Shown here one piece after another: positions 1 through 11,227 of a stretch of DNA of 64,000 nt (the first letter of the stretch is position 1; every line of letters starts with the position of its first letter). The stretch spans positions 16,988,001 through 17,052,000 of the forward strand of contig OZ316894.1 in assembly GCA_973895155.1 (NCBI GenBank), given 5' to 3'. The position numbers and the translations under genes were made by a program. This stretch comes from Marsupella aquatica. Its lineage: Eukaryota > Marchantiophyta. The notes under the pieces were generated by a model. That model worked only from the letters and a program-made list of their open reading frames with translations, was not told the DNA's origin and searched no databases.

Positions 1-1907
1 AAATACAGAACGAGGATGAGGGATCCAACTTTTCCATGAACCAGAACCGAACATGCTTATCGAATGAAAAGCTGATAAGCTTTTCACTTAAAAGATAAAC
101 GATAGCCATCCATCGACCTGCCCTTCAGCAGTTTGAAGAGACTGTACTTATTATTCCGACTTTGAGGATAGAAAGATGACCTCATGGTAGTCATTCAAGT
201 TGAGGGCATGCACATCCACTGGCTCCATAAAAGGCCAAGCCCACTTGTGTTGTGTAATCTGAAAAGACCAATTCAATCTGTTAGAAAATACTACTGAGAT
301 GAACACAAGTCGTTCGCAGCTAATTCCCAAACTCATCACCTTTAGGAGTTGCTGCCAGATCCCAGACCCCAGACCCCAATCCTAATACCGTGGAATTGTA
401 TCCACCGAACTAAGAGCTGAATGGCAAAATGGTCCAGAAGCATACCTGTCTAAGAACTGTACCCAACTGGCGCATAAGTTCTGCCATGCGTTTCGCTCGG
501 GCAATGTCACGGCGCGAAGCGTCGAGTTGTTGTTGCTTCTTGTTACCAACTCCGGCCTTTTCTTTGTCCCGATCTTTAGTGCTCACCACAGGTTTGGTAC
601 TCGGGCTTTTAGCTTTCCACAAAAATGCGCGCTTGCGGTTCACATCGGTAACCAGCCGTTCCATCTGTTCACGGTAAAACTGGCAAGAAATTGTATACAA
701 GGGTTCGATTCGAGCAACCAAGAACACTCAGCTTCAAAATGAGAAACGAGCGCTGAAGACTTATTATCTAAAGTTGACCATTAATCTTCGAGATTCTTTA
801 ACGCAAACACTAGCTCACTATCGGAGAGCTTGAGAAGCTAACTTACTTCCAACCTAGGTAGTAACAAATATAAATACTGACAGTCCGGACGTTCCCTCCA
901 CGAAATACATCGCAACGGTTTTCTAGATATAAAGCTTACTATTATTTGTCTGGCAAACATCACTGGTTCCCCGTCACAATCCAACAGGCACAGGCAGTGA
1001 TAAAGTAGAATTAGGGCTTTGAGCGCAACTTCAACTCTAAGGAATGAAACGAAGAGACCGAATAGTTGTCCAGAGGAAGGTGCTCAGGAACTTCTCTCTA
1101 CAGAACCACCATTTTTGATTGTACAATTACAGTCTGCAAGGAATGGAGATGTGCCTCCTCACTTTCAAAATAGAAAATAGACTAAATCGTCTGAAGAGCT
1201 TGGATCGGTGCACTGCTGCAGCAGCAGTTCCAGTCGTGCTTCCCCGTGAGACTACCCAGGGCGGTGTCTTGCTCAATTTAGCCGCATTACAGCTGAACTT
1301 CTGACCCGACGTTGTGGAGAGCTCCGGCCAGATGATAGGAAAGAAAGATACGCAAATACCGTTGCTTTATGACAATGTAGAGAGAGTTATGTATTTGGAA
1401 AGTCAAAATGTAGACTATTCCAAGCAAGCTGCACATCATCATCAAATTTGCTAGACCAAACACACCGCCCACCGTTCAAAACTAGTAATCCTTTTGTATA
1501 GGATAAGAGGAGCAGAGCAGAACAGAGCAGGGAAGGCGAGAGAGTAAAGTTACCTCCTCGACCTTCGAAGTGATGTCCAGAACTTGTTGTTTCAAGCTCA
1601 TCTCGAGTTCTTCGTCCTCCATGACGGAATAATCCTTCCCTGTAGCTGGAGGCATCGGCGCCTTCTCTGCGCCCCCTCCACCTCCTTCCTTGGCTTCCGA
1701 AGAATTGTTCGTTCTAGTAGGCCCGGAAGGTTTTTCTCCGCCTGCTCCTCCTCCTCTGCCCCCCATTGCCGCCGCAACAACCACTTTATCACCCTCTTCC
1801 CCTCTACGGATCTGAAGCACGCTGTCAGTTCCGCCTCTACTCTCAATCGCGTCGCCTCCTAACCCTGGTCCTGCTACTCCTCTAACTGCTGCTATCCCTT
1901 CTTGCAT
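1..1907 (-). CDS. GTE1/GTE6-like bromodomain protein, 5' part (gene continues past base 1)
   Basis: Three exons are visible, all joined in phase 0: 1907-1554, 679-446 and 258-181, giving 222 residues. Exon 1 starts at the first ATG of its frame and encodes a Gly/Ala/Ser-rich N-terminus ending in an acidic helical stretch (about residues 95-118). Exon 2 starts with FYREQMERLVTDVN and continues as a basic helical region, including an RRDIARAKRMAELMRQLG stretch. Exon 3 opens the bromodomain with QHKWAWPFMEPVDV and NDYHE, which corresponds to helix Z and the start of the ZA loop. Plant GTE (BET-related) factors bind acetylated histone tails in the nucleus and regulate transcription; the coiled region followed by one bromodomain fits the GTE1/GTE6 group. 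The rest of the bromodomain and the NET domain lie outside the window; no PMDF-coding exon is found in bases 1-175. The last donor (GTCATC) is weak, so its exact position is less certain. Confidence 0.8.
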
Positions 1908-2330
1908 CACTCCTCATTTGTCTCCAAGAGAAACCAAACAAACCTTCAGCGGAACCCCAACGCGAAACTCCATCAAGAACCAAATACGTCTTTCACGGCT
2001 CACCCTGCGTCACGGGGGTAGTAGACGGGCGCGGGGAGTAGTAGCGTGTCTTGCCGTTCGAAATGTTACCAACCTTAGGCACCTACAAACGACGAGAATC
2101 ACAGCCAGTGGTCACTTCACACTAAAGACCGTCCGAACTACAGTAAACCTCAAACTTCAGCCAAACGGCAGTCAGTCGCTCTCTCATGGAGTAGGCCGCC
2201 GTGACCACCAACAGAGCTGATAGGAAGTCAGATAGGAAGTCAGCGCAGAGCAGAGCAGAGTATATTCATCACCCTCAGTAATAACGAGCGACACAATCAC
2301 ACAGAAATGACAAATTGACACTCAAGCTTC
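1908..2330. other. upstream flank of the bromodomain gene
   Basis: Presumed promoter and 5' UTR of the minus-strand GTE-like gene. No further coding exon is recognisable. From about 2170 the sequence already belongs to a composite repeat: the block with ctctcatggagtaggccgcc and gataggaagtcagcgcagag recurs at 2970-3030. Confidence 0.4.
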
Positions 2331-2342
2331 GCGTCGATTTGT

Positions 2343-2966
2343 CATCACCCGACATCGGCGTTCTTTCCCAATTCCGACATCGTTTTGAACGAACGAACAC
2401 CGATGAATGCTGCACGAGTGCTCGGGAACCAGCGGAACGACCAACAACTCACCCCACATCGGCGTTCTTTCCCAATTCCCACATCGTTTTGAACGAACGA
2501 ACACCGATGATGCTGCACGAGTGCTCGGTAACCAGCGGAACGACCAACAACTCACCCGACATCGGCGTTCTTTCCCAATTCCCACATCGTTTTGAACGAA
2601 CGAAAACCGATGAATGCTGCACGAGTGCTCAGGAACCAGCGGAACGACCAACAACTCACCCGACATCGGCGTTCTTTCCCAATTCCCACATCGTTTTGAA
2701 CGAACGAACACCGATGAATGCTGCACGAGTGCTCGGGAACCAGCGGAACGACCAACAACTCACCCGACATCGGCGTTCTTTCCCAATTCCCACATCGTTT
2801 TGAACGAACGAACACCGATGAATGCTGCACGAGTGCTCGGGAATCAGCGGAACGACCAACAACTCACCCGACATCGACGTTCTTTCCCAATTCCCACATC
2901 GTTTTGAACGAACGAACACCGATGAATGCTGCACGAGTGCTCGGGAACCAGCGGAACAACCAACAA
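2343..2966. repeat. 104-bp minisatellite, about six copies
   Basis: Head-to-tail copies of a unit that begins cacccgacatcggcgttctt, contains cacatcgttttgaacgaacg and atgctgcacgagtgctcggg, and ends aacgaccaacaact. Most copies are 104 bp and differ by a few substitutions; one lacks three bases after the gatg. Because 104 is not a multiple of 3, the array is open in several frames on both strands (up to about 160 codons). These are repeat artefacts, not genes. Confidence 0.9.
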
Positions 2967-3480
2967 CTCTCTCTCTCATGGAGTAGGGCGCCGTGAACAC
3001 CAAGAGAGCCGATAGGAAGTCAGCGCAGAGGATAATCATCACCCTCACTAATAAGAAGCGACACACTCAAAAATTACCAAATGACACGCAACCTTCTCGT
3101 TGAGGAGTCATCACCCGACATCCGCAGTCTTTGCCAATTCCCACACCGTTTTGAACGAACTAACACCGACGAATGCTGCTCGAGCAGAGAATAATCATCA
3201 CCCTCAATAGTAAGGAGCGACACAATCACACAAAGATGACAAATGACATGCAAGCTTCGCGTCGAGGAGTCATCACCCGACAACCCCGACATCCAGAATG
3301 CTGCTCGAGCAGAAGATAATCATTACTGTTAAAAGCGACACAATCACACAAAGATGACCAAATGACATTGCAAGCTTCGCGTCGAGGAGTCATCACCCGT
3401 CATCCCCGTTCTTTACCAATTTCCGCATCGCTTTGAAGCAACGAACACCGATGAATGCTCGGCAGCCAGCGAAACGACCA
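2967..3480. repeat. degenerate composite repeat continuing the 104-bp array
   Basis: Blocks with the pattern 'gataatcatcaccctca ... gcgacacaatcacac ... gacatgcaagcttcgcgtcg ... gaggagtcatcacccg' occur at about 3030-3115, 3188-3280 and 3305-3400, and once left of the array at 2262-2350. They alternate with fragments of the 104-bp unit at 3118-3185 and 3400-3480. A higher-order structure of two alternating modules is likely. Confidence 0.75.
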
Positions 3481-3727
3481 ACAAGCGAAAAACCATGGAG
3501 AAGGGAATCACGCAGTGTTGCCGATTACACTACGCTCCCGGTCTATCATCGGCTCTACTCTATTCTCATTAGCTGCTGTGCTCTTCTCACCTGCAACAGA
3601 TACTCGATTCGCTTCACGTCAACCGTCCACTCCACTGCACGCCGAATTCTGCGATCACAGATTCACAAGGTATTCACCACTCACTCACCATTCACCTCCT
3701 GACGCAAACTCAAACTCAAACTCAGCT

Positions 3728-3892
3728 GAAGATCGCTCCTCCCTTTCTTCGACGCAATCAGCAGTCGCGTGACAGAATGGCAGAAGATCGCTCCTCCCTT
3801 TCTTCGACGCAATCAGCAGTCGCGTGACAGAATGGCAGAGGATCGCTCCTCCGTTTCTACGACGCAATCAGCAGGCGCGTGACAGAATGGCA
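3728..3892. repeat. 55-bp tandem repeat, three copies
   Basis: Three copies (3728-3782, 3783-3837, 3838-3892) of a unit containing gatcgctcctccctttcttc, gacgcaatcagcagtcgcgt and gacagaatggcag. The first two are identical; the third carries a few changes. Confidence 0.9.
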
Positions 3893-6800
3893 GCACCAAT
3901 TTACAGAATTCGCCAGCGAGCTGACGAGCTGTCTGTCAATTCGAGTTGCAGTGTGCGAAACTGTGATAACGATAGAAAGAGAAGGACTTTTATGAGGTAC
4001 GTCAATCCTCCAGGCATTGGCATGCGGAAAAAGAGATGAGTAGAGCTGTAGTGAGTTTGGCTCTCCACTCTACGCCAGTATATACCACGTACGGAGATTG
4101 TTAACCTTTCATTTCGAGAGAGATATGCTTAATAGACCCCCTTCTGGAAAAAGCTTGCTTAATCGACCCCCTCCATATTTTTCCCCAATCTGGACCTTTG
4201 ATGGACCTTTCAATCTCAGATCTGGACCATTGATGGACCTCAGGGGGTCGACCAAGTAACAAGTTTCATTTTGGGGGTTAATTAAGAAAATTCCAAACTT
4301 AGTTTCTAGCCTATTGATTAGCCATCATATTAGTGAAAATATAATAGAGTTTTTTATTAATCTGTTCCCAAACTACCTTACTACCCTATATAAGTGACGT
4401 GTCCCTCAAACAAAAATAATTGTCAACCTGTCTCTCATTTCATACTTAGGTTAACAAAATTAATTATCAATGCGTCCCTCATTTCATACTTAGGTCACTA
4501 TTAGCTCACATATGGTATCTTGTTGCCATTGGCAAGTCACTATTGGTTAGCCTTAACCCTCCACCAAACCCCTCGGCCAAGGGAGTTTTGATTTTGTCTA
4601 CTCAACCCTGGAAGCGACAAAATATCTGGGATTGAATTTAAGCCCAAGGTCATTGAAGAAAACTTTCTGGAACTCAGTGGAACCATCCGTCCCTTTCATG
4701 GTTGGACCAATTAGATTTTTCTTCCAACCAGAGCTCCCTGCTGTGGGTGACCCTATCAGGACCCTTCGCATAAATTTTGCAAAAAATAAAGTTACACTAG
4801 TGGAGTTATGGCAGTTTTATTTAGTTTTCAAAAATGGCTCAGAAAGTTTAAATATGAGGATTCACTCTTCCATATTTGAAAGGTCTAGTCCCCTTTGCAT
4901 ATGTTATTTTTTTAATTAGCTAATTTCATAAACATTTGGTTGGTTATAACCAATCAAACTAAGTAGTTCTTATCTAGTAGGTAAGATTTGATTTAGGGGA
5001 GTGTTTTCACATATCTTCTTTTTGGGCGTCTCTCTTAAGGATAAGAGGTAGTAAACCCCAAGTCACACTTTGAACATTTCATTTTCTCATTGAGTGAGCA
5101 TCAAGTGAGTTGAAAGAAATTGATGTCATTTCCTATTTTTATTGTGATTGAGGAAATAGAACAAATTTAGAAATCATTTGGTGTTATGAAATGTTAATAT
5201 AAGCTAGTGTGTGCCCATGATTTGGAGGAAGATCAAATTGTTCTGACTTGCAACATAGGAGATTCATCAGTGCGAAAATCAAATTTGCAAAAACATCAAA
5301 AGAAGAAATCTCAAGGAGATAAAAAAAGAAGATAATTCAAGTATCTTAGTACCCCATGAATCCAAAAATGAGTCTTGGCTCATCCATTGAATTCTTCTAA
5401 ATTCATAGAGATGGTCTATTTTGGTATTGAATTTGGCATAAGTGTGATGAAGTGTGGTTGTACCAATGTTAGCTTATAACACTAGCCTTTGAGATGAAGT
5501 GGTGATGATTAAAATATACGAGCCCTTTGTTACAATTATTCATCTCTGTTCACTATTTTTACACCATTTTGTTTTTTATTTCTTTATAGTATTATTTGTT
5601 GCTCCTGGACGTGGATGTTGCCCACATTATGACTGTAGGGATTAAGTACTCAAAACCAGCTTAAAACATGGAAAGTCTGTAAATGTCCCTCCAACTTGAG
5701 AGATGTTGGCTTAAAACTCACAAAGCGTGTTAAAACCATCCATTTTTAACCAAAACAAAATCAAGTTAAGTAGTAAGATTGTCATTTTTCCTTTATCACC
5801 CTTGCTAGTACTACACTCATTTTGGCAGCACTTACGGGGAGTGACTAAGGTCAGAAGACTTGTGGAGGAAATGGATGCCATGATTGAGACTTTGACTGTA
5901 ATTGGCAAATATGGTCTCGAATATGGTGCCAACTAGGGGATTCAAAGAAGAGAGTTCAATTAGAAAGTTAGGAAGGAGAACGCCCACATCCCTTCTTGTT
6001 TGAAGACCTGTCTTATTATCAAGAAGTTGAAGAATTTTTAACATATATTTGTATAGAGCAGTGGAAGGTTTATGGAGAGAATTTCACTAGAAATTCAATG
6101 TGTTGAAAGAAGTAGACAATAGATGGAGTGTTGATTAGAGAAAGGAGAGTCTTATCTATTATCTTGAGAGAGAGGGCCAGCATGATCAATGTTGATGTTA
6201 CCACCAATGCCTGAAGCCATGTAGGAGAGGATTGTCCTTCTCACGTAGGCTATTGCAATGTCATTATGTGTTTATGTGTACCTTGGCCACAAAATTAATA
6301 ATCAAACGGTTACAAAAAATTAAACAAATGATCTAACGACTGTCATTCATTCCCGCCCAAAATGCACTTTGTAACGGGACGAAGGACTAAAATGAGCGGG
6401 ATTCAATATTATAGATGTAGATGGGTCAACTTAAGGAATAATGGAGTCCTTAACAATTGAGCCATGAGAGTACCTGAACATCAAAAATTGTATCCAAGTA
6501 AATCTCAGATTGGTTAGAATCCCATGACCATAGATTGTCCGATCTTTACAAACCTGGAATTACAATTATGACAGACAATAAATGTCATGCAGGGTTAAGC
6601 TTGCCAAAAGATAGGAGCTACAAAAATCTATAAGAACCATGCGCAATTAGAAATATACATTTATTGGAGTGATCTAATTAAAAATTAAAAAACATAAATG
6701 GCAAAAGACTCTTATATACACTCATACATCAAAAATATTCTCCAATTTATACATCTATCTCTTATAACTAAGCAAATGAATATTAAATATTCTCAGAATT

Positions 6801-7164
6801 TACTTCTATAATATGCAATGGGGCCCAACAGAACTTTAGTCTGCTTACAAAATTGAAAATGGAGGGAATGAACCTAAGCCGTCATATTATTTCTAACTTT
6901 TTTGTGTACTCTTGGATTCATTGACCAGGACTGTCAAAGATATACTTCTCTTTATAGTAGAATAGAATACAAACTACATGAGATGATTCTACATTCTTGT
7001 GTGACATCATCTAAAATGTGTCTTGCTCATTTATTAAATTACACACATCCCAACCATAAACATTTGGGGCATGTCAAAGTTTTTGGATTTTGCATAGACT
7101 ATGCTCATGAAAGTACATCTCCAAACAATAATTGTCAGTGAGGGACAATTGGGGTTGTAGTGTA
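3893..7164. other. AT-rich intergenic region with no recognisable gene
   Basis: No ORF over 100 codons and no known protein family in any frame. Around 4120-4270 short phrases such as 'tggaccattgatggacctca' and 'cttaatcgaccccct' repeat; similar 'aatggacc' phrases recur at 63056-63120. The remainder is diverged, probably old transposon-derived DNA. Confidence 0.5.
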
Positions 7165-7207
7165 TCTATTACTCTCCCATGAATACCCTTGAGATGTAAA
7201 GCCACAA

Positions 7208-7330
7208 GGAGGGAAGAGGGGAGAGGGTTGGTTCCAGAAGATAAAGGGAAAAATACACAAGGAGGGAAACGGGAAAGGGGAGAGGGTTGGTTCCAGAAGA
7301 TAAAGGAAAAATACACAAAGAGGGAAACAG
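7208..7330. repeat. 53-58 bp tandem repeat, two copies plus a partial
   Basis: Copies start at 7208, 7261 and 7319 and share gagagggttggttccagaag and ataaaggaaaaatacacaa. They lie in the 5' part of the Helitron candidate. Confidence 0.8.
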
Positions 7331-7885
7331 GAAAATGATAAAGGGGATAATACTTTTGCCAGCCAAGAGTTTTTTGTGCATAAAAATACTTATTTATCAA
7401 AAAATTGAACATTAAAACAAAAAGTGTTTCCCTCCTTGACATTGTTGTCTTGCCTCAACATCTTTGTCTTGCTTACGCCTTGACATTTTCACTGGCTTCT
7501 ACATTCTTGCCTTGCCTTGACATCTTTCCTTTGCCTCTATATCATTGCCTCGCCTCAAATTCTTTTGTGTAAAGCATGGGCATCAGGCTATCACACAATC
7601 ACGTATCTCATCCATTTATGGACATCATCTGCTAATAGTCTCAAGATTGGGCCGAATTTAACCTCAACCGTTCAATGGAAAATAATTTTTTTGTTGACCC
7701 TTGATCTGCAAAACTCCATTAATAGCTTTGGATACGATCTCCTCTAACTTCCTTTCCGGGTTCCTTTCGGTATGTTGGGTTTCTCTCACTTTGCCTTTTG
7801 TGTATGTCTTTTCGCTTATATTTCCTTTTATTTATGAACATTGCCTTTCTCTGTAATTATTTGTCTTTTGCCTCACTTTGACCTT

Positions 7886-8505
7886 GCTTGACCTCTTTCC
7901 CTCCCCTCGACATCTTGCCATCACCTGGACATCTTTGCTTCTCCTCGATATCTGGCCCTTGCCTGGACATCTTTGCATCTCCTTGACATCTTGCCCTTGC
8001 CTCGACATCTTCGCATCTCCTTAACATTTTTGCCTCTCCTTGACATCTTTCCCTCCCCTTGACATCTTGTCCTCGCCTGGACATCTTTGTCTCTCCTCGA
8101 CATTTTTGTCTCTCCTCAACATCTTGCCCTTGCCTGGACATCTTTGCCTCTCCTTGACATCTCTCCCTCCTCTCTACATCTTGCCCTCTCCTGGACATCT
8201 TTGCCTCTCCTTGACATCTTGCCCTCGCCTCAACATCTTTGCATCTCCTTGCGGGTCTCCTCGACATCTTACCCTCTCCTTGACATTTTTGTCTCTCCTC
8301 GACATCTTGCCCTCGCCTCAACATCTTTGCCTCTCCTTGACATCTTGCCCTCGCTTGTACATCTTTGCCTCTCCTCAACATCTGGCCCTTGCCTCGACAT
8401 CTTTGCATCTCCTTGACATCTTACCCTCTTCTTGATATCTTTGTCTCTCCTTGACATCTTGCCCTTGCCTCAACATCTTGCCCCACCTCACTCAACATCT
8501 TTCAT
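7886..8505. repeat. 19-bp minisatellite, about 30 copies
   Basis: The unit is gacatctttgcctctcctt, alternating with gacatcttgccctcgcctg, so many copies form 38-bp dimers. More degenerate units extend left to about 7425. Three 19-bp units equal 57 bp, so both strands stay open with a 19-residue period (183 codons on the minus strand, with a Lys-Met-Ser-Arg-Arg motif recurring). The composition is that of a translated repeat; I do not call it a gene. Confidence 0.9.
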
Positions 8506-8528
8506 GCAACGCACGGGCATGGGGCTAG

Positions 8529-9676
8529 TACCTCGTTAGTAATGTCTTGATAAAATCTCTCAATGTCACATTCATTGGAAACTAAACTAGAGCAAAATTA
8601 GAAACTCATCATTTCCTTAGTACTTGACAAAATCTATCAATGTTAAGTTCATTGGAAAGCTAGAGAAATTAAGATACTCATGATCTCTCTACTTCTTGAC
8701 GAATACTTCCAATGTCACACAGTAGAAAACTAGAGAGATTGGAAACCTCATGATCTCTTTAGTACCGTGACAAAATGTGACATAAAATTTGTCAATCTCG
8801 GACTCAATGTTGAAAAGTTAAAAGAATTCATGAACTCATGATCAAAATTTCTTATTGTCACACTCATTGGAAAGACAAAGATATTCAAAAACTCATATGG
8901 TACTTGACAAAAATTGTCAATCCGAGGCTCATTGGAAACCCTTTCTCTATTAAGAGACATCAAAATCCCGTCACCGTCACAAACTTAGCCATTGCAAATT
9001 GATTTCTTTGATTACGTTGTCATTGCTTGTCCGCAACGCTTGCTTCTTGACTTGAATTGTTCGCGTCCCTCCAGGCTCCAACGAGCTCACTCTGAACATA
9101 GGCTGACACCAAAAGCAACCTCTGTGTCAAAGAAACAATGGTTGGTCTCCCCCTCACACAATAGTTTTCTTAAATTAAAAAAACTACAAAACCTGTATGT
9201 GAAGTGATGGCTCGTCCATTTTGTGCATTCTTCCCACCAAAATGACAAGCACCCTTTTGCCAACAGCTGAGTGATGTTCTCTGGTCTATCTTGTGGGGGT
9301 AATGTTCAATGTAACTCACAAACAATCAATAAGGAATGGTAGAAACACGATTTCTCCAATGTGTGAGAAAACCAAAACATTCTTACACATTCAACCTTTG
9401 GTTTGATGAACCAAAGAGATCATCTCAACCAGATCGATATCTTCTATCTTTTCAAACGTTCTCTTTGGTATGAGCACACACCAAGATCATCGGGAGACTC
9501 AAAACCATTGATTACCACCTTGAAAAAAGTTGATTTCACTTTATCACACACATTCGACATGGGGGTACACGGAGTAATTATTTGCAGTGGCATGGGGCTA
9601 GTACATGTTTATAAAATATGGATATTTAAATTGGACTATCTTGAACAAAGAGACATAACATCATAAGGAAACACCC
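8529..9676. other. intergenic region with no gene seen
   Basis: From 8540 to 8945 the phrases 'cttgacaaaatctatcaatgt' and 'cattggaaa' recur at roughly 60-90 bp spacing, a degenerate tandem repeat. At 9591-9602 the sequence ggcatggggctagt matches the terminal 14 bases of the Helitron candidate and may be another Helitron end. No coding exon is recognised. Confidence 0.5.
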
Positions 9677-9680
9677 TTAA

Positions 9681-9886
9681 ACCACACCTGCCCCTATAAA
9701 GGGCTACGGGTAACCCGTAGCTCTCATTTTGAAGAGTACAAGTTCAGAAATGGACTTTGAGTTCCACAAAAGGTGTTGACTGCAAAAGCTTTTTTTTGGC
9801 AAATACTCCACAAAAGGTGCTAATGTTCCACCTTTTATGGTGAGTAGTGAGCCATGGAATGAGACTTTTATAGTGGCAGGTGTGGT
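9681..9886. mobile_element. 206-bp MITE with TTAA target duplication
   Basis: Terminal inverted repeats ACCACACCTGCCCCTATAAA (left) and the reverse complement of ctttatagtggcaggtgtggt (right) match at 20 of 21 positions. TTAA flanks both ends (9677-9680 and 9887-9890). No coding capacity. A subterminal palindrome CTACGGGTaACCCGTAG lies at 9704-9720. TTAA is the target of piggyBac-type transposases; the superfamily is an inference from the target site only. Confidence 0.8.
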
Positions 9887-10445
9887 TTAATGCACCTAAC
9901 ACACCGTGAGTCCAAAGTTGGAGCCCTTTCCACTCAGTCCATAGTACTCAGGGCTAATCAAAAGAAACAATGGGCCACATCGTGTAACGCCACCCTTCTT
10001 AGTCCAGCCAGCTTTGCAGATGGCAGTTTCGAATTAATTTCCGTCTGATTTTGTCTTTGGAAAGTTCATCGGAGAACCTGAAGGATCTCATCAATCAATC
10101 CTCGTGTAAACTTCTGCAAGATGTTTACATTTGCATCTGGCGCTTTGCCATTTTCACCTAATTTGGTCGCACCACTGTAGTAGTGTAGTGTCCTCAGGCG
10201 TGCCGAGCAGAGCCAAGGAGAGCCGAGGAGCGTTACTTAGCCTGCTAGACTCTTGAGGTGTGTTCTTTTCGAAGTGAACTCAATTGGGTTGTTTTCTTGG
10301 CATCAGGGCGTTTTTTTGGACTTGAAAGGCATCTGTGCGTTCTGTGCTGAAGTACTTTTGTCCAATTTGGGTCTGGCAGTCGTGGACGACCCAAGCCTGA
10401 GGTTACTGTCGAAGGAGATCACTTGCTTTAAGTTGCGTCGTCTTC

Positions 10446-10563
10446 ATTGAAAGTAAGTATTCGTTCTTGGAGCTATGAGAACAGAACGTTAGTGGGGTGC
10501 CACCATTGAAAGTAAGTATTCGTTCTTGGAGCTATCAGAACAGAACGTTAGTCATGTGCCACC
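10446..10563. repeat. 59-bp direct tandem duplication
   Basis: Copies 10446-10504 and 10505-10563 both begin attgaaagtaagtattcgtt and contain acagaacgttagt. They differ at a few positions, so the duplication is fairly recent. The gtaagt inside each copy resembles a 5' splice site, so this may be a duplicated non-coding exon end. Confidence 0.9.
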
Positions 10564-10853
10564 GTTGAAATAGCCATCTCTGTGTATTTTGCTATGGGCG
10601 AAACACAACTTGAAGTTCATTTAGAATGCTTCTCCGGCCACCGCACCTTAACAACATGACAATAAGTAGGAGGAGTTCTGAAATACCAACATATGTTAGA
10701 TGTAAATCGTTTACCTCGATGAAGGAGTGTGATGCTTGCCTGCAGTTTGTGATCAGAGGGCTTTGGAGATAGTTTGGAGCTCTGGAATGCCAAGTTCTGC
10801 AGCATGTCCAGTGTCGTACAAGTAACACACTTACGTTTGCATCTGCCAACTGT

Positions 10854-10896
10854 AGCTCTAATTTCTAGGTGAAACTCGTAATTAGAAATTAGAGCT
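10854..10896. repeat. 13-bp perfect inverted repeat
   Basis: agctctaatttct (10854-10866) and agaaattagagct (10884-10896) are perfect complements around a 17-nt loop. The adjoining phrase gagctctggaatgccaagtt also occurs just upstream at about 10778, so the right arm carries a local duplication. Confidence 0.8.
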
Positions 10897-11227
10897 CTGG
10901 AATGCCAAGTTCTAATTTCGAGATGAAATTTCAATGATACTCAACGCTTTAAAAGTAACCTAATTCAATTGTCTCATTTCCGTCCAGACTTTATGTACCG
11001 AAGTTATTGAGTGAGAAGACTCCACCCATGCAACGAATATCGGAACATGTATTCTTTCTTATACCCTGGCTAGGTTGCGTGCTGATTTGCGGTGGATGGG
11101 GTCAATGTCTAATTCGCAGACTGCGGTCAATTGACTGTAGGACGAAGAGTTCCAGCGTCAGAAGGCGGAGTACTTCTTGAAATCGTTGAGGGATTCGAAG
11201 TTTGAGTCATCGAGGGATTCGGAATTG

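Larger units (their letters stand above)
7165..8528 (+). mobile_element. candidate non-autonomous Helitron
   Basis: The 3' end is convincing: CATGC (8503-8507) and GCATG (8517-8521) form a 5-bp hairpin stem, followed by ggg and CTAG (8525-8528), then T at 8529. This is the plant Helitron terminus (hairpin, short spacer, CTRR, inserted before T). A possible 5' end is TCTATTACTCTC at 7165, preceded by A, which agrees with A/T target use. No Rep/helicase coding sequence is present. The interior is almost entirely tandem repeats. A related phrase, aagcatgggcatcaggctat, at about 7573 may be the degraded end of an older copy, so the 5' boundary is the weak part of this call. Confidence 0.5.
9891..11227. 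other. upstream region of the small secreted-protein gene
   Basis: No coding exon is recognised. It contains the 59-bp duplication at 10446-10563 and the inverted repeat at 10854-10896 (both listed). An upstream in-frame ATG at 11177 would add 17 residues to the next gene. Confidence 0.45.

Noticed and set aside
690-712. GGGTTCGATTC, similar to a tRNA T-arm
   Set aside because: No matching acceptor, D or anticodon stems nearby; it lies in an intron of the bromodomain gene.
2343-2966. Possible CRISPR array
   Set aside because: Units are contiguous 104-bp tandem copies without unique spacers, and the genome is eukaryotic.
2315-3066. Several overlapping 90-160 codon frames on both strands
   Set aside because: Produced by the 104-bp tandem array lacking stops in several frames; all carry the same repeated peptide.
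7857-8408. 183-codon minus-strand frame and 131/109-codon plus-strand frames
   Set aside because: They are translations of the 19-bp minisatellite with an exact 19-residue period; openness follows from the repeat, not from selection.
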